A DNA stretch of 64,000 nucleotides. Source: Limnanthes douglasii subsp. nivea (taxonomy: Eukaryota > Streptophyta > Magnoliopsida > Brassicales > Limnanthaceae). Numbering within the stretch: the stretch's first letter is position 1; each line of letters opens with the position of its first letter. Below the pieces are notes generated by a model. That model did no database searches and was not told the DNA's origin. It saw only the letters and a program-made list of their open reading frames with translations. This document shows, one piece after another, positions 48,405-58,163 of this stretch. The translations under genes were made by a program, and so were the position numbers. Location: contig JAUPFV010000003.1 of NCBI GenBank assembly GCA_036936605.1, forward strand, positions 82,692,273 through 82,756,272, given 5' to 3'.

Positions 48405-48495
48405 CTGGTTGTGCTTCCCGGAAAGGACACTAAGAGCCCACTTATCGTCTCCTTTTAAAGGATTACCCACCAAATGAAAAGGGCAATTTATTTTT
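48405..48495 (-). repeat. 91-bp exact copy of transposase coding sequence
   Basis: This segment is identical by eye to 51328-51418, which codes for the CPFHLVGNPLKGDDKWALSV part of the transposase. Orientation is the same. Neighbouring sequence differs on both sides. It has no coding context here and lies between two hairpins downstream of the transposase gene. Confidence 0.95.
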
Positions 48496-48516
48496 TTTGG
48501 ACAGAGGCAAAAAAAG

Positions 48517-48625
48517 GGTCCCCTACGCCAGGTGAATGGCGTATGGGGCAATCCCCTGGCGTGGGGTGCTGCAGTTACGCCGTCTCCTGGCGCTACGGAC
48601 GTCTGTTACGCCATTATGCTGGCGA
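48517..48625. repeat. palindrome cluster 2, right hairpins
   Basis: Short inverted repeats continue the GGCGTA theme: tacgcca / tggcgta around 48523-48543, and several tacgcc, ctggcg and acgccat stretches to 48625. They are less perfect than cluster 1. Confidence 0.65.
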
Positions 48626-48755
48626 AAACGGCTGTCTCGAATTTATGAAGTCAAAATTTAAAAAAAAAATCATTTAAAGTAAAGAGGTTTAAAGGGTACA
48701 ACACATTGTTAGTTTACAACAAAAAAAGCAAAAACATAGCCAAACACAAATAAGT

Positions 48756-49773
48756 TCAATCTTTCGTTAAGTCCACTATTGAATCATCATGTTCAACGGA
48801 GTGCGTCGGTGTGGGATTTTGTAGTCTTGAAAATACACGGACTCTATCTAGCAAAGGGATCGACCAAGAAATTGCGTCTTCTCTCGCCGATCTCATCCAC
48901 GTAGGATCTATAGTCGGTATGGGTGACCCTTTAACCAACTCAACCTACAAATTTCCGTTCAATATAAATGCGCGTTTACAAAATAAAATGCTTAAATGCG
49001 TACGAAAGTTAAAGTTATTTACTCACATGAACAAAATGGTTTTTATTGACGAATGCCACGCCGATCTCCTTTAAAGAACCATTGCTCGGTGGTGCATTTT
49101 TCACCGGTAGGTAAGTCGTACATCCACCGGGAGCGAGGCAATAGAAAACGCAATTGAATGTAGTCGCAACTAGTTTTCCGCAACTAGGCAAGGACATCCA
49201 TTTTGCGTAAGGTGCATTCTCTTTATTAAAAGTCAACCGGTTTATCTCCTTATCAACTTCGCTTTCATCGTCGAAATATGCAACCCGTTTATAAAACTCC
49301 CAATCGCTCTTTAGCTCGTGAACCAAGGCTTCTCTAACCATTAGCCATCCACTTTCGTTACCAACCATACCATGCGCGATGGCTCTAAAACCACAATTCC
49401 CGTCGGGCATTACATTTGTAATTCGGGTTATGAAAGGACGCATATATTGAGGTATGTCTTTTGAAAATCTCGAGTCCAAAACATTTGGTAATCTAGTCGG
49501 TAATGGTATAGCCGTGAATGACGGTATAGCCTTGATGTGGTTCGACGTATCCGGAGTGCCTAAACCGACGCATTGAACCCGTTTTGCTATATTTTTTGGG
49601 GGTTTTGCTCCGGAATTAGTCGGAGTATGTGCCTTAACCGTTCTTGCGGTGCTACCGAGAGTGCCGACCGGGGTTGCTATACTAGCGGCGGGTGTTACAA
49701 CTCGTGGAGTTGCGGCACTATCGTGGGACTCAAACATTTCTTGTTCGACATATTCGTGATATGAAGGATCTCT
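48756..49773 (-). CDS. OTU-type cysteine protease part of the transposase gene
   Basis: Downstream of the TAA at 49774-49776 the same frame stays open with RDPSYHEYVEQ and then 240 residues from a Met at 49737. Residues 1-85 are low-complexity Thr/Pro/Ala. The OTU domain follows: DGNCGFRAIA with the catalytic Cys at about 115, and NKNHFVHV with the catalytic His at about 234. A GT-AG intron (48945-49026) joins in phase to a last exon, 48944-48756, beginning VELVKGSPIPTIDP, the usual continuation of OTU domains in plant MULE proteins. OTU proteins remove ubiquitin or related modifiers; what this one acts on is unknown. Whether it is translated depends on readthrough of the TAA or internal initiation. 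Confidence 0.85.
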
Positions 49774-52042
49774 TTACGTAGAATAATCACGTTGGACTTT
49801 GCTACCCTTAACGCGACCCCGACACCGTCCACGACCACGGCTTCCAACACGTCCGGGAGTTCTACCGCGGGTTTTAACCTTCTCGAGGGGTTCACAAAGG
49901 AGTGTAGTCGAAGGATCCAAATTTTTTTGAATTTTTTTGAGCCAATGACTTTGTTCGTAAACATCAAACTCTTCAAGTTTCGCATTTAGATTAGCGAAAT
50001 TAAATTTCACTTCTTCTTCACCGGTGAGTTTAACTCGCGGAACGATATCTAGTCTCTTCCAATGCTCATCTATAATCCGAGTAGGTACGTGGCCGTCCAC
50101 TCTTCGGATTGCCTCAAGGTCGTGGGAACACGGCAAACCATGGATCGTACGATCGGTGCAAACGCACATAGATTTGTCACCGCCGCTTTTATCAACATAG
50201 TTATCGTATACTATCGCCAATGCAATAGGTGATACGTACCCCCGTAAAAATTTGAACGGTTTGAAATCTTGGAATTTGTGAATTAAACGGCACTTGCTAA
50301 GCTCCATCGATTCTTTAATAGTAGAATGTTGCATCACTAACAAGCCATGCACTTTATCCCAAAACCCATCGAAATCCAATCGGCTAAACCCAACATATTT
50401 TTTCAATGTAGCATGCGAGCTTTCGGCCCTATTAGAGGTGTGGTTATTAAAATGTATGATCTTGTTAGTATAAGCGTGAACAAACCTCTCTTTATAAGGC
50501 GTAATCCACGAGTCAACCACATAGTCCACCGCCTTATCTTGGTCTTTGAACATCGACCGCATCTTAGCCAACCTCTCGTTCATAACCTCAACGGTATCGG
50601 ATGAAACAACGTCGTTCCAAGCCACCAAAAAACTTTTAGCCACATTTCCGTCTTCAAACATTTTTTTCGTTCTCCCGCTAACATTTTTGTTGATATGCCA
50701 CTCGCATAACATGTGACTAGCGCTAGGGAAAAATTTGTCGATGCTATTCATCAAGGCTAGTTCGCGGTCCGTAACGATAACACACGGTAATTCACAATCA
50801 TTCTCCTCCATTACCGTTTTCAAGCATCCCAAAGACCATTCGTAGTTGTCTTGTTTTTCACTCACCATAAACGTGAAACCAATGCAAAACGTTTTGTTCG
50901 TAGATGTTACCCCGACTACTTCGAACAAAGGTATCCCGTAACGAATGACTTTATATGTGCTATCCATGATTAGCAAGCGTGGGAAGGTTCGTAGTAAGTC
51001 GATACTAAGCGGATGTGCGAAAAACAAATCGGTTATGACGTTAGAACCGTCAGTCCCCGTCTGTGTCCAATACTTATACTTGTGCAATTGTAATTTAACT
51101 AACAAGCATTGCATTTGGGATCGACCGCCGTTTTCGGCCATCCTCGTTCTTTGACGGTGATTGTAAACGTGACAGATATTTGAAGCATTCTCCGGATCGG
51201 CCTTTTTCAAAGCACCAAATATTTGTCGCGGACTTGTCCCGTTCACCGTCAAAAGATCAACGAGCTCTTTTTCCTTACGTTTTAACTTCGACCATTGCAA
51301 ATGTCCTTCGGCATACTTGATCGGTTCCTGGTTGTGCTTCCCGGAAAGGACACTAAGAGCCCACTTATCGTCTCCTTTTAAAGGATTACCCACCAAATGA
51401 AAAGGGCAATTTATTTTTCTGCTACCGGTGGCCTTACACTTACGGTCGCACTCTTTAACGGCCGACTTGAAAATTCCGGATCGCTCGCACCGATAATCCA
51501 CTCTCGGTGTTCTCCCCCTCTTCCCTACCTCCTTCGATGCTACGTTTATCGAAAAACCCAACGTTTTCCCCCTAAGTTTTACCCACTCGGTCATCGACTC
51601 TAAGCTATACTCGTCGTGGGTGGTGAAATGGTGAGCGTAGTCCGAAACAAGCGAAATATCGCATTCGTTCACCTCCTGCAATACGTAAGAAGTTGAAAAA
51701 CAAATTAAACCGGTATTCCGGATTCGGGAACCACATTTCGCCATTCCAAAGGCGTGTGGCACATTCCATTCGCCATGGCTTGGCGTGGGAGACCTACCGA
51801 GCGCCACACGTGTGGCGTACGGATGCTACCCCACGCCAAACCATGCCGAATAGAATGTACCACACGCCTTTGGACTGGCGTACGACATGTCGTCCACGCC
51901 GGATGGTGGCGACGAACACCATTACGGGTTTTTTTTTTCGAAAATCGATTTTTTGGCCGAAATGAAAGAGGAAAATGCAATGTACCTCCTCGGCGACCAT
52001 GCTGCTCTGCGTGGGAAGCACTTCCGACCCTTTTCCGTCCAT
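49774..52042 (-). CDS. MULE transposase
   Basis: Exon 1 is 52042-51986 (19 residues, MDGKGSEVLPTQSSMVAEE). Exon 2 starts at 51675 after a 310-bp GT-AG intron and is in phase, giving 652 residues to a TAA at 49774-49776. Residues 50-120 hold a FAR1/WRKY-like zinc-binding region (YRCERSGIF, CDRKC, INCPFHLVG). The DDE core has LLIMDSTYK (Asp about 257), VIVTDRELALMNSI (Asp about 322), CEWHINKN, and TSNRAESSH (Glu about 437). A SWIM zinc finger, CVCTDRTIHGLPCSH, is at about 523-538. The tail is Gly/Arg-rich. The transposase cuts and inserts the element. A start at 51807 inside the intron is rejected because those codons lie in a palindrome. Confidence 0.92.
51746..51873. repeat. palindrome cluster 3, inside the transposase first intron
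   Basis: Two 44-bp arms (51746-51789 and 51830-51873) are inverted copies with 40 of 44 matches. Three of the four differences are C/T, which G-U pairing would tolerate on one RNA strand. The loop contains a perfect 16-bp palindrome, cgccacacgtgtggcg. Arms start ccaaaggcgtgtgg. The whole structure lies within the intron 51676-51985. Confidence 0.93.
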
Positions 52043-52139
52043 GTTGTAAAGGTTTTGAAATTTTTCAAAAAATGGGTTTAGTTAGTTGTTAAGTTTCTAT
52101 TTTTAGTATGTTTGGAGAAGATGAAGTTTGAAATTAAGT

Positions 52140-52305
52140 TTGCAACTTCATGGAGTAGTTTGGTTCTCTTCAATGGCATCACTTGTAAATATTTACACTT
52201 CAAAGGGTTTTTTGGGTTTTTTGCCTTGTGGCATTTTTGTAAATATTGAAAATCAGAAACATGCGACTTCGCGGAGTAGTTTTGGCCGTTTTTTTAGCAA
52301 TTCCC
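52140..52305 (-). repeat. right MULE end with terminal and subterminal repeats
   Basis: The terminal 43 bp (52263-52305) mirror the left end. Their reverse complement begins GGGAATTGCTAAAAA and includes AAACTACTCCGCGAAGTCGC. A subterminal variant, CAAACTACTCCATGAAGTTG, is at 52140-52162. The gene promoter for the transposase is expected here, but no clear TATA box was found. Confidence 0.85.
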
Positions 52306-52314
52306 AACTTTTTT
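52306..52314. repeat. 9-bp target site duplication, right
   Basis: The sequence aactttttt is identical to 42372-42380 and is followed by attaat, as at the empty site 41073-41087. Confidence 0.93.
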
Positions 52315-53213
52315 ATTAATAAAAAATTAATACCAAATTTTCTATTTAATTTCGAAAAAATAAATAAAAAACATGTCCTAATATTAGAGCTTTTAGCGAG
52401 ATCTCTTTTTACTGGTGCTACTAGCAGCTTTTAGCGATCTCTCCTTTTACTAGTGCTAGCAAGCCAACTGAGGCCAAAGAAACAGAGGCTGACACCGATT
52501 TAGCATTAAACACTTCAAAATCGCCAAAAGAAATTTCTCCAAGTTCTAAATTCTCTAATTTCATAGACCCTTTAATTTATCTAGGTGTGGCATATAAACC
52601 GCCCCGCGGTTTAAAGCTCTCATTTTAGAACTAGTCATCAATTCATCCTGCGAGCAGGTTGTGTCCGTAGCTATCTCTAGAAGCACATTGATTTATCTTA
52701 ATCGTTATTTGTGTAGCGTGGATTTATAAAAAAAAAATTACAGCTTTATTTAAATTGTTTTTTATGTACACACTTTTTCTCTGTGTTTAATGTATGATCA
52801 TGATTTTATATTAATCATAGGATGTATATGTATAATTTGCTATTTGGTGTATAATACAGCAATCAAACACATGATAATATAATAATTTTAAAATGTATTT
52901 TTGTTATATGACTAATTAATTTATATTTCCATAAGTTGTAATGTCGACGGTAAGCTACAACATCCTAATTTTTTTTTAAAAGCTACAACATACTAAGAAT
53001 ACTAATATAAAAACAAAAGCGTTTAATCTAAAAACAATATACAACCACGTAAAAAACAAAACAAAGTGTTTGACCATTAAAAATATAACAATATAAACCA
53101 AAAATTATATGAAGACTTTCCTTAAAAAGATGGATAGTTTAAAAAATTAGAAGTGAAAATTAGATGAGAAATTAAAGTTAGGATGTTTAACGAATTAAAA
53201 TTGAAGATAAGAA
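52315..53213. other. resumed duplicated segment and AT-rich spacer
   Basis: 52315-52380 continues unit 2 of the segmental duplication (accaaattttctatttaatt, aaaaacatgtcc). 52738-52768 resembles the start of a further unit (attacagctttatttaaatt). No coding sequence is recognised. Confidence 0.55.
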
Positions 53214-53862
53214 TGTTGGAATTTCTCCATTAAGTTGGACCGTCACATGTTTTATCGATGTATCGAACTATCGTTAATATTAGTCCAATAAAAGTAATCA
53301 TAAAGAAAAGAACGGACTAGTAGATAAAATATGTATCATGGAGGTAATTGTATAGATATCAGGTTTAATTCTGAATACTATGAAGGATTGGATTCGGAAA
53401 TAAACAACTTAAGCAAAACGTAAAGTTTTGGGGTTATTTTGTAAAATAAAATAATACCAGGTTATGGTCCCTAAGAGTGGCAATTTAATAAGGACTGGTC
53501 TTCATTAAGTAACTGTCTGAAGTTACAGACAGTTAAAAGAGAAGAACAGTTTTCTCACTTCAGTTCTATATAAGAATGAGTTCATCATTCTTAAAAGACA
53601 CGAGATCAAATACAGAGAGAAAAGTGCCTTTAAGAAAAACGAATTGATTCTTCCTTCAAATCAATTACAAAATGGTGTTTTGGTTGTCATCTCTTAGAAG
53701 AATCATAACCTAGCAAAGGATCGCGGATCATCTGCTTCAAGTTCAAAATCTGAAGATCAAAGAATGTCTACATCCTGTAAGTTATTTATTCTGCATTATT
53801 ACATGATGATTTAAATTCATGATTCAATAAGTTAAGTAAGAAATCCGTAAAATATTTCTTAC
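53214..53862 (+). repeat. 5' LTR of copia element
   Basis: It starts TGTTGGAATTTCTCC and ends TTTCTTACA two bases before a primer-binding site. A TATA box (tatataag) lies at 53577-53584, followed by a leader with CTTAAAAGACACGAG, as expected for the U3/R boundary. The partner LTR is not in the window. Confidence 0.8.
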
Positions 53863-53864
53863 AA

Positions 53865-53877
53865 GTGGTATCAGAGC
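53865..53877 (+). other. copia primer-binding site
   Basis: TGGTATCAGAGCC is complementary to the initiator Met tRNA 3' end and adjoins the LTR. Confidence 0.93.
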
Positions 53878-55289
53878 CACCATGAAGTTAAGTTCTTAAA
53901 TTTTCTGATTATTGAATTATAAATATTCAAGATAGTTTGAAAGGATAGCAAATCGTAGTGAATTATTGTGTAATTACATTAAGAAAATTTGTTCGTTTAA
54001 TACAAACATGAGATAAGTAATTGTTCATCAAACTACCCATAATTTGATGTTAAGTGTAAATGCTTAGTTTGCAACTTACGGTTACAGACTTCAGCACAAT
54101 TATAAACTTAGTTTATTGTCGTTTCAAACTGCAGTATTATATAAAGGCTAAGCAAAAGTTAATGTCTTGGTTTCTGTAATATATATTATTATTATTGTTA
54201 AAGTTATATAATATATATATATTAGATGTATTGGTACGAAAAATTTAATAATTTATAGGAATAAAGAACAGACATCTGCGAATTCTGCTATGCAGTTAAG
54301 TTAATTATTCAGCGACTGCATATAGTTGCTCCACGTGAAAGTGTTAGAAAGTGAAAGTGGTGGGTCCATTTCCACTATTTAGGTGAAGTATTAGGAAATA
54401 TTGGGTTGATTTAGTATATATATATATATTATATATAAATCTTGAATTACATTGTAATATTTATATATATACCAAAATTAACGAGAATAGCAGTTATTAA
54501 CATCTGTTGTTAATAACTGCATATATAAATAAGGAATACGTGCAACGTGTAATGTAAGTTACGCACGTATTTATGTTTTAATATGTTGTACTAAAACTGT
54601 GTTGTTCAATCAAATTGATAGAACTGTTTTTGCAGTTATATCAATGGGATAGTGAGCATGCTTTATTGCTTTTTTTAGTATAAATCCGATTTACACTAAT
54701 ATATATATATATATATATTAAGTATTATATTATAATGTATCATTAAAGATATATTATAGTATAATAATTTAAGGTATAAATTTAACTTTATTAAATTTAT
54801 ATATAGACTACGAAATAGTTTAGACATTCAATAAGGTAGTCGTATATGTATTTTTCGAAATAATTAGCATGTCTTAAGTTGTTCGAATTTGAATAAATAA
54901 TTAATGATCCAATATATCGCCAAAGTGATCCCTATTGGTGAATTAATTATTTTAGAGTTTTGACAAGTCTATGATTGACAAGTATGTAAAATTTAATTGA
55001 CCCAAAGGAAGTTTAAGGTTTGACATAGTTAATCTTAGACACGAGATAGTTATTTTTGAATTGGTCATTAAGAAAATTGAACTAGGAAAATCGGCCCAAA
55101 GGAAGATTTTCTTACTTAAGTCAATTAGTAGGATCAACATTAATTATGCTCAAACTCATACATATACAAATTAATATGCTTGCCCAAAGGTATCTTATTG
55201 ATGTTGTAAGAGTATGTTTTATTATGCTATGCTTATTTGTTAAATACTATGGAGATTATATGTTAAGTGATGTTTTTGGCTATTTATTG
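53878..55289 (+). other. long copia leader, AT-rich
   Basis: About 1.4 kb separate the primer site from recognisable gag. AT microsatellites occur near 54415 and 54695. A frame opens at 55146 but its first 55 residues are hydrophobic and unlike gag. A possible splice acceptor (tgttatgttag at about 55310) precedes the gag homology. Confidence 0.5.
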
Positions 55290-57257
55290 TTTGTTGTTTG
55301 TTATGTTAGCAAAAAGGAACCCATACTTAATGGGATCAACTTTAAGATGTGGAAAGAAGATATGTTGTTGCACTTGATGTGCCATGATTACGACTTAGCA
55401 TTAAGGGTCGATGAACCTAAACCTCTGACTGATGACAGTTCTCCTATGGAGAAGAAAGAGTCGGAGTTGTGGGAAAAGTCGAACACGATAAGTCTAGGGA
55501 TCATGAAGAAAGCAATTCCATTAGCATTCCGTGGTGCAGTTCCACCTGAGATCACTAATGCGAAAATGTTTCTCGAAGAGGTAGAGAAATGTTTTACCAA
55601 GAATGATAAAGTAGAGATTAAGACGCTGCTTATTAAGTTAGCCTCTATGAAATATCGTGGCAAAGGGACTGTTCGTGAGCACATCTTGGAAATGTCAAAC
55701 ATCGCTTCCAAATTGAAAGCACTTAAGATTGACCTTCCGGAAGATGTTGTGGTAAGCTTTGCTTTTCACTCTTTCCCTCCTCAATATAAGAACTTCGAAA
55801 CTTCTTATAACTATCAACGCGAGAAATTGACTCTTAATAAGCTCATCTCTCAGGCAGCGCAAGAGGAGGAAAAGATGAAGCAAGAACATCCAGAAGTGCA
55901 AATGGTGAAAGCTCAGGTGGATAAGGGAATCAAGAGAAAGTATGAAGGTTCAGATGCACATGCATCCGGTTCGGGACAAAAGAAGCATAAGGGTACGTCT
56001 GGTAAAGGGCATTGCTTCCATTGCAAGAAACCGGAGCACTTTTAGAAAAAATGTTAAAAATGGAGGGCTACGATGAAAGCCAAAGGTATTTTCACTTCTA
56101 TGGTCTGTTCTCATATCCATTTACTTTTAGTGTCGAGAAATACTTGGTGGGTTGATACAGCAGCAACAACTCATGTTTATATTTCTTTGTACGGTATGAT
56201 AAGAAACCGAAGCCTGAGTGATGGTGAAACATCCATCTATACAGCTGATGGCAGTTCGTGTTTAGTTCATTCTATTTGTGATTTTTGTTTGTTGCTTACC
56301 AGTGGAATTTTTTTGTATTTAAAAGACGTATTGTATGTACCTTCTTTTCGAAAAAACCTAATATCTTTTCCGTTGTTGGACAAATTAAGTTATTCTTGTC
56401 TATTTGGAAATGAAAGTTTATGTCTTTATTTACATGGTAATGTTGTTGGTTCTGGAAATTTAATAGCAAATGATAACTTGTATTTATTGGATACTATAAA
56501 GGATCACAAAGAGATAATGAATGTAGATGTACCTGGAAAACTAAATTGTAAACTGGAAAAATCAGCAAAACTTTGGCAGAAGCGATTAGGTCACATTTCT
56601 AGAAATATAATTAAAAAGCTTGTTTCAGAAGGTTTATTAAGTGAACTGGATTTTTCGGACTTCTACGTTTGCGTTGAATGTAAAAAAGGAAAACATACCA
56701 AATTGAAACGATTAGATACATACAGAGCAAAAGGGGTCTTGGATTTGATACATACAGACATCTGCGGTCCGTTCCATACAGCATCATGGAACGGCCAACG
56801 ATATTTTGTATCTTTCATTGACGACTTTTCACGATATGGGTATCTATATCTTATTCACGAAAAATCAGAGGCCATTGACAAGTTCAAAGTCTTTAAGACC
56901 GAAGTTGAAAAATAACTTGGTAAAGATATTAAGTGCGTCAGATCGAACCGTGGTGGTGAATACTACGGGAGATATGATGGTTCAGGTGAAGAACGTCATG
57001 GACCGTTTTCAAATTTCCTAGAGGAGTGTGAGATAGTCCCTCAATATACGATGCCGGGTTCGCCCAACATGAATGGAGTATCTGAGAGACAAAACCGTAC
57101 ATTGAAGGATATGGTAAGAAGTATGATTAGTCATTCAACATTACCTATATCACTCTGGGGAGAAGCAATAAAATGTGCGACCTACCTACTTAATAGAGTT
57201 CCGATGAAAGAAACTACTAAGACACCGTATGAACTTTGGACTGGGCGTAAACCTTGG
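55290..57257 (+). pseudogene. copia gag-pol, three in-frame stops, truncated
   Basis: One reading frame holds gag (LNGINFKMWKEDMLLHLM, YNYQREKLTLNKLIS), a zinc knuckle CFHCKKPEHF with KKC, a protease remnant (WWVDTAATTHV, where D-S-G or D-T-G is expected), pre-integrase (LWQKRLGHIS, CVECKKGKHT) and the integrase core (IHTDICGPF, FIDDFSRYGYLY, then RSNRGGEYYGRYDGSG and NGVSERQNRTL). Stops are at 56043 (TAG), about 56055 (TAA) and 56913 (TAA). RSNRGGEY has Asn where the second catalytic Asp is expected. The sequence breaks off after TPYELWTGRKP at the gypsy insertion. Reverse transcriptase and RNase H are outside the window or lost. Confidence 0.9.
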
Positions 57258-58060
57258 TGTGGATAAAAGTAGCCTGAGGGTAGGCTGGTAATTTCAAGTG
57301 GAGTTTCAAAACGGAGTAAGGGTGTTTCAGGATGGTGTGAAGGTGTTTCAAGGTGTTTCAAGGTGTTTCAAGGTGGAGAGAGAATTGAGCAGCTTGGCAG
57401 CAGTAAATTTTGTTACCCATAGTTAATGCTGGTGGTTGGGTATTTATAGTGTGATATTTGGGCCCTTATGGGCTTTCGGGTTATGTTTAATTGACCCGGG
57501 TCATGTTTAAAGACCCATGAGTTTTAAGCAGATGGGCAGGTAGCTTAGTCAGATAGTGTTTTGGTTTTTTAGTACTTTAGTCATAGTTCGAACTGCCTTA
57601 GGCTTGCAGTGTTCGAAGTCATCTGCCCGGTTCAAAAGTCCTGTCCGAATTAAGTTCTTGGAGCCTGTCCGGTTTACGAAGAGATTTACTTTGGGCTGCC
57701 CTCCCGGGGAGCACTTCGAATTCAGACTCATCAGGAGCCCCTTTTTTAGGTATTTGAACAAGTGTCCTTGTCAAAGAACTGAAAAACAGTCCGATTTAGG
57801 AAGTGGTTTTTCAATTCGAAGAGAGTTGAGGACGGACCCGGACAGACCAATCGTTACGAATTCCAAACGGTTCTTGTTAGAGTTAGTGGGACACGTGTCA
57901 CTCTCTGGTTGGTCACTTTAGCCGTTTTTTCACCTCGAAAGTTGCACCACTTTCTCGAACAAGTTACCTCTTTTAAATGCCATAAATGACATCAGCGTCG
58001 TCTTTTAATCATTGCCCAACTTTTCGGATTCTCCTAGGAATCAACCCCTTTTTTCACATT
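57258..58060 (-). repeat. 3' LTR region of gypsy element (end not resolved)
   Basis: The copia sequence ends abruptly here. On the minus strand a TATA box (actataaata, 57441-57450) points left toward the edge, as expected for U3/R of an LTR read right to left. A short tandem of ggtgtttcaa (57320-57372) lies in the putative R/U5. The inner LTR boundary could not be fixed because the partner lies outside the window. Confidence 0.5.
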
Positions 58061-58062
58061 TA

Positions 58063-58070
58063 CTATAAAT
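58063..58070 (+). promoter_or_regulatory. TATA box of the antisense gypsy gene
   Basis: ctataaat lies about 95 bases before the start codon at 58164. It is followed by a CT-rich leader (cactatctctttcactctg) typical of plant promoters. Confidence 0.6.
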
Positions 58071-58163
58071 TCTATTCACCTTTCACAGCCTCACTATCTC
58101 TTTCACTCTGCCATTTTACCCAAAGCTTTATCTCTCTAAAATTCAAAATTTCCTTAGCTGTTT

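Larger units (their letters stand above)
42381..52305. mobile_element. 9.9-kb Mutator-like element with transposase-OTU and PMD genes
   Basis: The ends are inverted: the left begins GGAATTGCTAAAAA and the reverse complement of the right begins GGGAATTGCTAAAAA. Both then reach an identical CGCGAAGTCGC. A perfect 9-bp duplication flanks the element, and the parental site is preserved empty in the neighbouring tandem segment. Left to right it holds a promoter, a palindrome-rich intron, a PMD gene (+), small gene A (+), small gene B (-), small gene C (+), hairpins with a 91-bp copy of its own transposase, and the transposase-OTU gene (-). MULE assignment follows from the transposase and the 9-bp duplication. 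It looks recent, but the transposase gene has an in-frame stop. Confidence 0.95.

Noticed and set aside
51705..52092. Plus- and minus-strand frames over the right part of the MULE
   Set aside because: They cross the first intron and palindrome of the transposase gene. The spliced model explains the region better.
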